NCBI RefSeq assembly: GCF_004362975.1 | Contig: NZ_SNXO01000005.1 | Coordinates: forward strand, 1-64,000 | Source of the DNA: Aminicella lysinilytica | GTDB taxonomy: Bacteria; Bacillota; Clostridia; Peptostreptococcales; Anaerovoracaceae | DNA length: 64,000 nucleotides | Reading direction: 5' to 3' | Part shown: piece by piece, positions 1 to 8,175 of the stretch | How positions within the stretch are numbered: position 1 is the stretch's first letter | How the letters are laid out: every line of letters begins with the position of its first letter | The notes under the pieces: model-generated | What the model was told of the DNA's origin: nothing | What the model saw: only the letters and a program-made list of their open reading frames with translations | The model's database searches: none | Translations under genes and position numbers: made by a program

Positions 1-43
1 AACAACAAGAGACCACATTCATTTAACAATGGTTTACCACCAG

Positions 44-403
44 CTAAAGTCGCATAAAAGGCGCATGCCTATTACAATTTTGCTTGACCAGAACAGAGTT
101 AAATGAAATATCCACATACTTGATAACATCCTCAACCTCTGCATGCATAGGAATGCGCAGAAGCACAGTCTTCTTCCCCTGCTTCCTTGCCATGTCGCAA
201 TAACCGGCGATATTCTTCACGCGGGAATCCGCCATAAAGTCCACCTTAGGATCCGCCGCGATCATCCGGCACATTTCCGGATCCGCGCACATACCCTTTG
301 TTACTATCATAAGGGAGCAACCGCCGTGATCCTTGGTGATCTCCGCAACGGCGTCAAGATTGCCCTGAAGTTTTTTCAAATCTACTACTAATTTCGGATA
401 CAT
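44..403 (-). pseudogene. orr: Ornithine racemase, 5' fragment (truncated)
   Basis: Ornithine racemase (Orr) is a PLP enzyme of the alanine-racemase N-terminal fold that turns L-ornithine into D-ornithine, the substrate of OraSE. The first 103 or so residues read as this family: a beta-barrel start (VVDLKKLQGN) and the PLP lysine K36 in MIVTKGMCAD. Family members have roughly 350 residues; this frame stops after 119. The match fails after DISFNS (about position 94), and no other frame from there to the window edge continues the family. The start has a good ribosome binding site (AAAGGAGTGG) 30 bases after the mutL-like gene, so it would be the last cistron of the ornithine cluster. An insertion or rearrangement at about position 94 is the simplest reading; an assembly error is possible. 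Confidence 0.75.
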
Positions 404-433
404 TTTTCCACTCCTTTTTCAATCAACTATATC

Positions 434-2164
434 TTACTCCACCCGGTTCGGGCAGTTGCGTCTGGTACAATGCTTGCAATCATGCGTACAGTCACCCATA
501 TACTGACCCTGAGTGCCATCCGAGTCGGAATTTGTGGCCCACTTACCCTGAAGGCCCTGGCCCGCCTCGATGCCCGCCTTGGCAGGATCCGCACTGGCCC
601 CTGCAGGCCCGCGGCTGTTAGCACCGCCGATAGGCTCCTCCTCTTTGAAAGCAGTCATATCATAGCCGGCCGCCTCGCACTCCTCTATATGCTTCCTGTA
701 CTCCTCGTCCCGCTGGACCTTTTCCTCGTACTCCTCTTCCACAGCCTTCATGTAGATCGGGATCTCCACGCCCTCTTCCTTCTTCTCAGGGAACTTGAAA
801 TCCAGACTCTGCTCCAGCAGCTTAATAGCCGCCTCCCGGTACTTCTTGGACAAAACGCCCAATGAAGCCATGATGTATTCGTTGTCTACGAGGATCTTGG
901 CGTGATCTGTTGGGAACAAAAGCATGCCTGTCTCGTTGTGTCTCGCGATCTGTTTCATGATCTCGACTCTGTGAGGCAGCCGCGTCAGGGCTCCGCCCGT
1001 GCCGACGATGTACTTCACCTGAGTCAGGTCCTTGCCCTCGGCCACAGTACTTCTGCCCGAAGGTCCGTATATATATCTGATCTGTCCCGCGTGGCGCTCT
1101 GTGGCCTTGGTCACAGCCTCCAGAGTCAGCCTCTCTACGAACTTGATCTCATCCTCGGTCTTAGGAATGGCAACGTAACTCTCCAGGACCTTGTCCATGT
1201 CGATGCCCATTTCATTGCACTCCTCACGGAGCTTCTCCTCACCGATAGATTCTATTACTTTGTACCTGTTTACGTAAACGCCCAAGTCTCCCTCGACAGT
1301 ACGCTTAGCCTTCGGCTCCGGCGATACCATGATCCTGGCCACTTTGTCCGATTCAACTGCCACAGAATGCAGGTCCGTCGTAGCTCCGCCAACGTCCAGA
1401 ACTATCAGGTCTCCGATGCAGTCATAGAGCAGCTTGGTGCACTCCATAACAGCTCCCGGCGTTGGGATTATCGGTCCACTGACCATGTCACGCACGTGCT
1501 CCATGCCCGGCGCGTGAGTAATATGCTGCTCAAAAGCCTGCTGGATCACTTTCCTGCAAGGCTCTACGTTCAGGTCGTCGATTTTCGGGTATACGTTCTC
1601 AACATTATACAGCTGCTCGCCGCTTTCCTCGTCAAAGATCAGCTTCATTTCTTCCTGGTTCTCGATGTTGCCGGCGTAGATTATCGGCGTCTTGAGTCCC
1701 ATGGCTCTGATCATCTCGGCGTTGTCCAGGGCCGTGTCGCGCTCGCCGTAATCAACGCCTCCGGCGATGAGTATCAGGTTAGGGTTGATCTCTTTGATCT
1801 TGGCAATGTCGGTCCGTCTGAGTTTGCCCGCAGTAACAAAATGTATAATGCCGCCGGCTCCCAGAGCCGCCTCTTTGGCCGCCTTGGCGGTCATGTCGTA
1901 GACCAGACCGTGGACAGTCATCTTCAGCCCGCCTGCGGCGGAGGAAGTTGCCAGCATGTCGTCATACTCCAGACTGTCAATTTTCTTTTTGTTGCAAAGA
2001 TCGTCTATGGCTCCCTGGAGGCCGACTCTTACGTCGCCGTCCATGACAGAGGTAGGCGCCTGACCCTGACCCCAGAAGACCGGTTTGTCCGTGTTCAGAT
2101 CCGTGAATGCGTTGACTACTGTCGTGGTCGAGCCTATTTCTGCTACTAAAACGTCTACTCTCAT
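434..2164 (-). CDS. MutL/GlmL-like ASKHA ATPase, probable reactivase of ornithine aminomutase
   Basis: This 576-residue protein belongs to the MutL/GlmL family, whose genes accompany B12-dependent carbon-skeleton and amino mutases and which are thought to repair or reactivate them. The actin/Hsp70-type nucleotide-binding motifs are visible: AEIGSTTTVV (about 8-17) and LDVGGATTDL (about 256-265), plus GTGGALTRLP further on. It lies directly downstream of oraE, so its client is very probably OraSE (inference from position). It is longer than the roughly 460 residues usual for GlmL. The extra C-terminal part has an acidic coiled stretch and ends in a cysteine cluster, C559, C563, C566 and C571, which looks like a metal-binding tail. 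The ATG at 2164 has a GAGAGG-type ribosome binding site. Confidence 0.85.
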   Translation of the reverse strand: MRVDVLVAEIGSTTTVVNAFTDLNTDKPVFWGQGQAPTSVMDGDVRVGLQGAIDDLCNKKKIDSLEYDDMLATSSAAGGLKMTVHGLVYDMTAKAAKEAALGAGGIIHFVTAGKLRRTDIAKIKEINPNLILIAGGVDYGERDTALDNAEMIRAMGLKTPIIYAGNIENQEEMKLIFDEESGEQLYNVENVYPKIDDLNVEPCRKVIQQAFEQHITHAPGMEHVRDMVSGPIIPTPGAVMECTKLLYDCIGDLIVLDVGGATTDLHSVAVESDKVARIMVSPEPKAKRTVEGDLGVYVNRYKVIESIGEEKLREECNEMGIDMDKVLESYVAIPKTEDEIKFVERLTLEAVTKATERHAGQIRYIYGPSGRSTVAEGKDLTQVKYIVGTGGALTRLPHRVEIMKQIARHNETGMLLFPTDHAKILVDNEYIMASLGVLSKKYREAAIKLLEQSLDFKFPEKKEEGVEIPIYMKAVEEEYEEKVQRDEEYRKHIEECEAAGYDMTAFKEEEPIGGANSRGPAGASADPAKAGIEAGQGLQGKWATNSDSDGTQGQYMGDCTHDCKHCTRRNCPNRVE

Positions 2165-2244
2165 TTTCTACCTCTCTATATATTCTAATGACGCGCGGCC
2201 GCATCCTGCGCCCGCGGTACTTATATTCAAAAATCAAATACGGA

Positions 2245-2260
2245 GCGGGCATTTGCCCGC
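2245..2260 (-). other. Intercistronic hairpin between oraE and the mutL-like gene
   Basis: GCGGGCA and TGCCCGC form a perfect short stem in the 140-base gap. No long T-run follows on the minus strand, so it is more likely an mRNA-stability or attenuation element than a full terminator. Comparable hairpins occur in two other gaps of this cluster. Confidence 0.5.
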
Positions 2261-2304
2261 CCCATAAAAAGTTCCGGTTATGTGACTGTTCGTCTGACTG
2301 AAGA

Positions 2305-4560
2305 CTACTCGTCCTCGTCGATTCCTACCAGATGTCCTCCCTCAGGAAGGTCGCCACGTCTTCTCATTGCTTCTTCGCAAAGGAATGTAGCTACATCGAT
2401 ACCATGAGAATCTCTTCCGAATCCTTCATCGATTCCGGTTGCTCTTGCGTCCTCAGGACTTACCTGAGTTCCGCCTGCACAGATAATTACCTTATCTCTG
2501 ATGCCCTTCTCGATAGCCAGCTCGTTGATTCTCTTCATGCTCTTGTAATGGATGTTGTCATGTGAAATGATCGTTGATGCAAGTATAGCGTCAGCGTTCA
2601 GCTCAACAGCAGCGTCAACCAGCTTCTCTACAGGAACTGAAGTTCCAAGGTAATTAACCTCGATGCCCCACTTCTCGATTCCGCCGTGCTTGATGTTGAT
2701 GATCTCACGCAGACCTACGGAATGCTCGTCATCTCCAACAGTTCCGCATACTACTGACATGTGATGATCCTTGAACTCTTTGTACAGGATCTCATCTGAC
2801 AGATGATGTGGTGGTGGAGGCAGTACCAGTGAATCAGGGTCGATATCGAATGTTACCTTGCCCTTGATCTCGATTCTTGTACCCTCTGCAGGGTGCATGA
2901 TCTCTTTACTGATTACTTCAGGCTTGTCCAGACCCAGCTTCTCAGCGATCTGAAGGCCTGTAGCCTCTGCTGTTCTGACATTTGTAGGAACGCACATTGT
3001 CAGCATTACTACGCCGTCTCCGCACCATTCCATTTCAGGCTTGATTGCTTTTCCGTCAAGATATTTCTTAACTTTCTCAAGTCTTACATTTACATTATCT
3101 ACTTCATCAAGCTCGTCAATGTAAACGATCTTGCTTCTGTCTTCGAATGTGCATCCGCCGATCAGAGCTGATGGGTTCTTAGGATCTCCGCCGTACTGCT
3201 CAACATTGTTGTATCCAAAGTGTGCAGTTACAGGAGCCATGTAGTCCTCTTCTCTCGGGAAGATGAATCCATAACCAACGCCGCCCTTGATCTTTCTTGC
3301 GATGCCGTCGCCGTTTCTTGCAGGATATTTAGCAGAGTCTACGAAGAATCCCTGCTCAACTGCGTTGAAATATCCGCCAACTTCTACGATCTCTTCCATG
3401 AACAGGCAAGCTCTCTCTTTAATGTCTCTTGCCATTTCTCTCAGAGGACCGTCCTTCTTCAGCTCAACTAACTCATTGAAACCATCCATGTAAACCAGCG
3501 CCTGTTTAGCGTTGTCGATAGCTTCCATGTTGTAGATGTGCCAAGGAACGTTTCTGCCTTCATCCGGTGTGATTGTTGACTGAATGTCAGCGCTTGTCAG
3601 CTTGGAAATAACCATGTTCATTACATGAGTTACTGTAGCTTCTCTTACTGATGAGCAAACATACTTAGTCGTCTGCTGTGCTCTCATCTTGTATCTGTCG
3701 CAGATGTCTCTCAGTGCTACTGCGTAAGGCAGGTCAAGGTACATAGCAGGTGCAGGTGCTGCATCTGGCGGTACTGTTGACAAACTGATATTTTCAGGTT
3801 TGATACCAACCTTCTCTGAGAACAGGGAGTTGATGGCATGCTGAACGATAAGCTCAGGCATTACCTTCCATGCTTCTCTTGCAGTTGCGTTAGCATTATG
3901 AGCTCCGTCGATCTGAAGAATGTTAGCCCACTCCAGAATCTTCTTGGATTCGCATGCGTCTACGAAAGATCTTACGCAGTTGATATCTCTGTAAAGTACA
4001 TTGTACTGTGGATCCTGATGAGCGCCGTTGATTCCTTCTTCAGCGAACATAACAGCTACGTCCGGTCCTGCAACTCCTGAAACGTATGAATGGTAGTTCA
4101 GTGGACGACCTACTTCATCCTCGATAAGATCCAGAGCCTTTCTCTGAGCTCTTACCTGTTTCCTTGTAATAGGAACTCCGCCTATACCCTGTGGTGTACC
4201 TTCCATAAGTCCATCGATATGGGACTGTCCCATATGTCTGATAACCATTATATGGTCAGCGCCATGCCAAGCGGCCATTCTCATTCTTCTGATATCATCT
4301 TCGAATCTTCCTGATGCGATCTCTGTAGTGATTACAGGGAGCGGCTGAGGATCGATGTCATCGAAGAATTTAGCCGGTGGTAGTGGAACGCCATTCTTAA
4401 GTGGCTTGGACATATCATGGAATTCGAAAGGACCCATCTTAAGATTAGGTGCAGGTTCTCTCCATGTCCAGTTATGTCTTCTTGGTTCGTATTTATCAAG
4501 ATCCTTCAAGACCTCTCTAACATCCAACTTTTCGTTGCGATCTAAAATCATATCTGCCAT
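2305..4560 (-). CDS. oraE: D-ornithine 4,5-aminomutase, large subunit (B12- and PLP-binding)
   Basis: OraE with OraS moves the delta-amino group of D-ornithine to C4, giving 2,4-diaminopentanoate, using adenosylcobalamin and PLP. The 751-residue length fits the family. Near the C-terminus GDDEHSVGLR supplies the cobalamin-ligating histidine (H613, the DxHxxG signature). K624 follows 11 residues later; the same spacing separates H618 and K629, the published cobalamin and PLP residues of the Clostridium sticklandii enzyme (from memory). The remaining Rossmann-like B12 domain runs to the end (VIICAGGTQVSP). The proline-rich hinge VLPPPPHHLS precedes this domain. The gene follows oraS by one base, so the two subunits are probably translationally coupled. 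Confidence 0.96.
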   Translation of the reverse strand: MADMILDRNEKLDVREVLKDLDKYEPRRHNWTWREPAPNLKMGPFEFHDMSKPLKNGVPLPPAKFFDDIDPQPLPVITTEIASGRFEDDIRRMRMAAWHGADHIMVIRHMGQSHIDGLMEGTPQGIGGVPITRKQVRAQRKALDLIEDEVGRPLNYHSYVSGVAGPDVAVMFAEEGINGAHQDPQYNVLYRDINCVRSFVDACESKKILEWANILQIDGAHNANATAREAWKVMPELIVQHAINSLFSEKVGIKPENISLSTVPPDAAPAPAMYLDLPYAVALRDICDRYKMRAQQTTKYVCSSVREATVTHVMNMVISKLTSADIQSTITPDEGRNVPWHIYNMEAIDNAKQALVYMDGFNELVELKKDGPLREMARDIKERACLFMEEIVEVGGYFNAVEQGFFVDSAKYPARNGDGIARKIKGGVGYGFIFPREEDYMAPVTAHFGYNNVEQYGGDPKNPSALIGGCTFEDRSKIVYIDELDEVDNVNVRLEKVKKYLDGKAIKPEMEWCGDGVVMLTMCVPTNVRTAEATGLQIAEKLGLDKPEVISKEIMHPAEGTRIEIKGKVTFDIDPDSLVLPPPPHHLSDEILYKEFKDHHMSVVCGTVGDDEHSVGLREIINIKHGGIEKWGIEVNYLGTSVPVEKLVDAAVELNADAILASTIISHDNIHYKSMKRINELAIEKGIRDKVIICAGGTQVSPEDARATGIDEGFGRDSHGIDVATFLCEEAMRRRGDLPEGGHLVGIDEDE

Positions 4561-4561
4561 C

Positions 4562-4924
4562 TTATTTGCCCTCCTTGAACATTGCTACTGCGTCATCCCA
4601 GTATTCGCCGCGAGCCATTGCCTCAGAAGTCTCTCTTATTGAGATATTCTTAGCCTTAGAAACCTTGTACAGGATATTTCCTGTTCCATGGCCCATGAGT
4701 CCTCTGTCCATAGCGCCTTCTACAATTTTCTGAGTGTCAAGGGATGATACTCCCATGCGGAGAAGTACTGCTCTTTCAACTGAAGGAGTAGTGTTTTTTC
4801 TTCCCAGCTCAAGAAGAGGGTCAACAACCTGGGCAGTCATTTCCCAGAATCTGTCATACAGTTCTTTGTCGGAAAGGTTAGCAATATGCTTTCTTCTTTC
4901 CTGAAAATCGTCTTCTCTTATCAT
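4562..4924 (-). CDS. oraS: D-ornithine 4,5-aminomutase, small subunit
   Basis: OraS is the small partner of the B12-dependent mutase OraE and is needed for its activity. The 120-residue length and all-helical, charged sequence (for example FWEMTAQVVDPLLELG and MGHGTGNILYKVSK) match the known subunit of about 121 residues. It begins 58 bases after ortB, a gap that contains a strong 7-bp hairpin, and ends one base before oraE. The start codon has a GGAGAAAAAAG ribosome binding site. Function is assigned from family resemblance and from the oraS-oraE order, which is fixed in known ornithine clusters. Confidence 0.95.
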   Translation of the reverse strand: MIREDDFQERRKHIANLSDKELYDRFWEMTAQVVDPLLELGRKNTTPSVERAVLLRMGVSSLDTQKIVEGAMDRGLMGHGTGNILYKVSKAKNISIRETSEAMARGEYWDDAVAMFKEGK

Positions 4925-4944
4925 TCTTTTTTCTCCTTTTGTTC

Positions 4945-4961
4945 ACCGGGTAAGACCCGGT
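4945..4961 (-). other. Intercistronic hairpin between ortB and oraS
   Basis: ACCGGGT-AAG-ACCCGGT is a perfect 7-bp stem with a three-base loop, placed just upstream of the oraS ribosome binding site. Without a long U-run it is a candidate processing or stability element that could set oraSE levels apart from ortAB. Confidence 0.55.
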
Positions 4962-4982
4962 ATCCAACTTAGCGTATATCTT

Positions 4983-6389
4983 TTACAGACCTAATGTCTT
5001 CTTAACAAAATCTACGTCAGTTTTTGTCTCTTCAGCCAGGAACTTAAGGTCAGCATCTGTCGGTGTGACGTCTGCATGCTTCTTGGCTGCTTTCTTGATC
5101 AGTGACTGTCTGAAATGATTCAGGTCAGCGTCGTGGCACTGGATCATACCAGGGTTTGCAGGGAATACTACGTTTACGCCCGGCTGATCTTCTTTAGAAG
5201 GATCTCCGAACTTCAGCTCGATGCCATTGTCTCTTGCGAAAGAAAGCTGTGGCTGAATGTGTTTGCCTGCTCCTGTGTACTCAGTCTCACTGATAACAAG
5301 GATAGCGTCTTCAGGAAGCTCCTGAGCCAGTGAAAATGCTGCTGCGAGAGCTGTATTTCCCGCAGGTCCTCTTTCGATTCCCTCAAGCTGAGCCAAAGTC
5401 TCTGTCATATACATAACTTCGCCCTGCTTAACTGTTACATAACGGTCCATGTAACGAAGAGGTCTTGCTGCACTTCTTGGAACGTCTGAATGGTCAGGAT
5501 CTGTTGCGTATGGTACGCCGAATCCAGTATGACCTGTAGTGCATGACTTCAGGTTGAACTGCTTGTCTGATGCCATCGAAAGTCCTGTCAGATCGATAGA
5601 AGCTGCTACCATAGTTGTGTCTACAGCACCTGCTTTGATCAATCCACGGGCAGTTCCTGTCATCATTCCGCCGCCTGCGTTAGTGCATACTACCATATCA
5701 GGGTCTTTGCCAACCTTCTCGCGGCACTGCATAGCTATTTCATAGCCCAGAGTCTCGATGCCGGCAATGCCGAATGGTGAGTAAAGTGAAGCGTTGAAAT
5801 ATCCTGTGTCCTCAAGAACGCTCAGGAATGTGTAGAACAGTTCAGGTCCAACTGTCAGCTGGATAACCTCTGCTCCGTAAGCTTCGCATTTTCTTGCTTT
5901 TTCTATGATTTCAGGTTGTCCTACTCCGTGTGAGTCGTAGCACTCCTGAACGATGATGCAGTCAAGTTCCTGCATAGCTGCCTGTGAAGCAACGGCTGCG
6001 CCGTAGTTTCCTGATGTAGCAGCGATTACGCCTTTATATCCAAGCTTCTTGGCATGAGCAACTGCGCATGCAGCTCTTCTTGCCTTGAAACTTCCTGATG
6101 CGTTGCAAGCTTCATCCTTAGCGAAGATTCTTGCGCCGTAGCCAGGTTTGGCATATTTTCTTGAAAGAGCGGAGATGTTTCTCAGCTCGATAAGAGGTGT
6201 ATTTCCTACATCTGTTCTTGCCTGGATCCTTGCACACTCGTCAAGAGTGTAACCTGTAGATTTCATCAGCGCTTCGTAATCGAATGCGATGGAACCTGAT
6301 TCGAATTCATTGTAGTCAAGTCCGAGTGCCTTCAGATTGATATCATTGGATCTCGCCATGACGGAATCATAATCTTTTGCTAATGCCAT
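4983..6389 (-). CDS. ortB: 2-amino-4-oxopentanoate thiolase, beta subunit
   Basis: OrtB is the PLP-binding subunit of the thiolase that splits 2-amino-4-oxopentanoate with coenzyme A into acetyl-CoA and D-alanine, the last step of ornithine oxidation. The 468-residue protein has the fold-type II PLP architecture of threonine synthase and tryptophan-synthase beta. The likely PLP lysine is K102 in NASGSFKARRA. The segment ATSGNYGAAVASQAA and the glycine-rich phosphate loop TNAGGGMMTG are also typical. The ATG at 6389 overlaps the ortA stop codon by one base, so ortA and ortB are coupled, as expected for a two-subunit enzyme. Confidence 0.95.
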   Translation of the reverse strand: MALAKDYDSVMARSNDINLKALGLDYNEFESGSIAFDYEALMKSTGYTLDECARIQARTDVGNTPLIELRNISALSRKYAKPGYGARIFAKDEACNASGSFKARRAACAVAHAKKLGYKGVIAATSGNYGAAVASQAAMQELDCIIVQECYDSHGVGQPEIIEKARKCEAYGAEVIQLTVGPELFYTFLSVLEDTGYFNASLYSPFGIAGIETLGYEIAMQCREKVGKDPDMVVCTNAGGGMMTGTARGLIKAGAVDTTMVAASIDLTGLSMASDKQFNLKSCTTGHTGFGVPYATDPDHSDVPRSAARPLRYMDRYVTVKQGEVMYMTETLAQLEGIERGPAGNTALAAAFSLAQELPEDAILVISETEYTGAGKHIQPQLSFARDNGIELKFGDPSKEDQPGVNVVFPANPGMIQCHDADLNHFRQSLIKKAAKKHADVTPTDADLKFLAEETKTDVDFVKKTLGL

Positions 6390-6688
6390 TATTTGTCACC
6401 TCCACGCACGATCTCTCTTAGCTGCTTGTCGATCTGGATGATCTCTGGGACAAATTTGCCATAGCTATGAGTATAATAAGGACCAACTTCTATAAGTGTG
6501 CCCTTTTCCAAGCGGCCTACAGCCGTCTTGACAGTTACAACATCACCGATTTCAGCGTCTGCCTGCAGTTCGCCCTTAGTCCACATTTCAAGATCACATT
6601 TCTTGGTGTCCTCAGGGATCTTGCCGGTTCTTTCATCGGCCTTAAGTACGACAGTGTGAATGCGTACCCAATCTCCTTTTTTTGCCAT
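6389..6688 (-). CDS. ortA: 2-amino-4-oxopentanoate thiolase, alpha subunit
   Basis: OrtA is the small subunit of the PLP thiolase OrtAB in ornithine fermentation. The 99-residue protein matches the family in size and in motifs such as GDWVRIHTVVL near the N-terminus and GPYYTHSYGKFVPEI near the C-terminus. It has no predicted membrane or cofactor site of its own. The gene lies between ord and ortB, overlaps ortB by one base, and is separated from ord by a 103-base gap with a hairpin. The start at 6688 has an AGGAGAAAA ribosome binding site. Confidence 0.93.
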   Translation of the reverse strand: MAKKGDWVRIHTVVLKADERTGKIPEDTKKCDLEMWTKGELQADAEIGDVVTVKTAVGRLEKGTLIEVGPYYTHSYGKFVPEIIQIDKQLREIVRGGDK

Positions 6689-6735
6689 TGTTTATTTTCT
6701 CCTGTTTCTAACTTTCCCTGCATAACATGATGTAG

Positions 6736-6762
6736 TCGGGCGAAGATATCCTCCCCGCCCGA
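6736..6762 (-). other. Intercistronic hairpin between ord and ortA
   Basis: TCGGGCG pairs with CGCCCGA across a 13-base loop in the only sizeable gap between ord and ortA. No good T-run follows on the minus strand, so read-through into ortA is expected. Confidence 0.5.
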
Positions 6763-6791
6763 ACAACATGCGTAAAAATGTAAGGATTCAA

Positions 6792-7853
6792 TTATTTAAC
6801 TAATTTGCAATCTTCGTCGATCTGATCTCTGAAGTCTCCCATGATAGCATGAGGAACTGGGATGTCGATCATTGTCTTAAGACCTGGTTTAGCGTTGATA
6901 ACCATAGGTATGCAGTTCATGATCATAGCCATAGTTCCGATTCCGCCTTCGATCTCAGGGTTGTTAGCCATGTTTACTGGTGGAACGCTGTCGAGGATGA
7001 CATAGTCTCCTGTGTGTACTCCAACCTGTTCAGGCTCGATCTGCTGTGGATGATCCATATCGATCTTTCTCTCGCCGTCAACGATTCCCCAGCCCTTCAT
7101 AGCTACGCCTGCAACTGATCCTTTAGCAGCGAATCCATAAGGTGACTTTCTGTCAACGTCTGTTACGATAGGCTCCATGTCCTGTCCGAACTCGTCAAGC
7201 TTCCAGCCAAGAGCTTCACACATCATACCAACTGACTCAGCAAATCCAACGTGTCCAGCCATTGTTCCGTCTGCTTTTCTCTTATTGAAATCTTCAACGC
7301 TTACGCCGATTCCCTGCTCTTCCATAACAGCAGGTCCGAAAGGTGAAAGACTGTTAACTCTTCTTGAAGTGATGTGGTCAACTGACTCGCATGCTGAAGT
7401 CCAGAGGATAACCAGCAGGTCCATGATCAGACCAGGGTTGATGCCTGTTCCAAGAACTGAAACGCCATTCTTCTTAGCACACTCATCAAGTTTCTTAGTA
7501 AGTTCAGGCTCCTGAGCCTTAGGATAAGCCATCTGCTCAGCTGAAGTGATTACGTTGATGCCCTTCTCCATAACGAAGACAAGCTTGTCATATACTTCTT
7601 TAGTAAATGAGTTTGTGCAAACTACAACGATGTCTGCTGATCCCTTTTTAATTACATCCTCAGGAGTTCCAACGATTACGTCAGCTCTGTTGCCCTGCTC
7701 GATGCCCGGAACTACGTCATACAGATTCTTGCCTACTTTGTCGCCTATATCAATAGCACCGACAATGTCAACACCCTGTTTCTTGCATAACATTTTTCCG
7801 ATTCCGCCGCCCATAGCGCCTAATCCCCAAAGGATTACCTGTACATTTTTCAT
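6792..7853 (-). CDS. ord: 2,4-diaminopentanoate dehydrogenase
   Basis: Ord oxidatively deaminates 2,4-diaminopentanoate, the OraSE product, to 2-amino-4-oxopentanoate, giving NAD(P)H and ammonia. The 353-residue protein starts with a Rossmann nucleotide-binding loop (WGLGAMGGGIGK, G10-x-G12-x-x-G15) and continues like the dihydrodipicolinate-reductase/DapB-like family (VVVCTNSFTKEV, GTGINPGLIMDLL). It is the first gene of the ornithine cluster, with a GGAGAGAAAAGC ribosome binding site and a sigma-54-type promoter about 90 bases upstream. This order agrees with ornithine clusters of other clostridia. Confidence 0.95.
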   Translation of the reverse strand: MKNVQVILWGLGAMGGGIGKMLCKKQGVDIVGAIDIGDKVGKNLYDVVPGIEQGNRADVIVGTPEDVIKKGSADIVVVCTNSFTKEVYDKLVFVMEKGINVITSAEQMAYPKAQEPELTKKLDECAKKNGVSVLGTGINPGLIMDLLVILWTSACESVDHITSRRVNSLSPFGPAVMEEQGIGVSVEDFNKRKADGTMAGHVGFAESVGMMCEALGWKLDEFGQDMEPIVTDVDRKSPYGFAAKGSVAGVAMKGWGIVDGERKIDMDHPQQIEPEQVGVHTGDYVILDSVPPVNMANNPEIEGGIGTMAMIMNCIPMVINAKPGLKTMIDIPVPHAIMGDFRDQIDEDCKLVK

Positions 7854-7942
7854 TTGCTTTTCTCTCCTTTAACATTAATTTAAAATATAATAATTAACTA
7901 TTTATGACGAGTCCGTCAGAACCCGCGCTACTTTTATATAAC

Positions 7943-7957
7943 GCAAGTCCTATGCCA
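7943..7957 (-). promoter_or_regulatory. Sigma-54 (-24/-12) promoter of the ornithine cluster
   Basis: The minus strand reads TGGCATAGGACTTGC, which matches the sigma-54 consensus TGGCAYR-N4-TTGC at every defined position, with the GG and GC pairs correctly ten bases apart. Transcription should start near 7931, leaving a leader of about 78 bases before ord. The adjacent gene encodes a sigma-54 activator, which supports the call. Confidence 0.88.
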
Positions 7958-8007
7958 ATTAAAAACATGTATACATTACACACAAACCTTCCTGTGGACA
8001 CAAAAAA

Positions 8008-8045
8008 TAGTGGCTTTTTACGCTTTAGTGCACAAAAAACCACTA
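8008..8045. promoter_or_regulatory. Inverted repeat, candidate upstream activator site
   Basis: TAGTGGCTTTTT and AAAAAACCACTA form a 12-bp inverted repeat with one mismatch and 14 bases between the arms. It lies about 50-90 bases upstream of the -24/-12 promoter, where an activator of the sigma-54 class would bind. The assignment is inference. Confidence 0.5.
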
Positions 8046-8113
8046 CATAACTGTTTAATTATCTAATTCTTTCTGTCTGCCAGCATTTGCCATCGTGCCT
8101 GGTAACCAGTTGG

Positions 8114-8157
8114 TGCAAATATTTTTGCGATTTTACTGCAAATATTTTTGCGATTTT
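8114..8157. repeat. Two tandem copies of a 21-bp near-palindromic repeat
   Basis: The 21-bp sequence TGCAAATATTTTTGCGATTTT plus its last base occurs twice without mismatch (8114-8134 and 8137-8157; 23-bp period). Each copy contains the near-palindrome GCAAATATTTTTGC. The pair lies between the end of the sigma-54 activator gene and the ord promoter. It may be a second operator pair. The rest of the 322-base gap 7854-8175 holds only the promoter and the inverted repeat described separately. Confidence 0.75.
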
Positions 8158-8175
8158 GTATTTTTTCAAATACTA

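Noticed and set aside
902-2149. Long plus-strand reading frame of 415 codons.
   Set aside because: It is the antisense shadow of the mutL-like gene, without family motifs or a ribosome binding site.
7905-7930. A hammerhead-ribozyme-like string (GACGAGTCCGTCAGAA) in the ord leader.
   Set aside because: The second stem strand needed to pair with GTCC is missing and the GAAA core is not in place.
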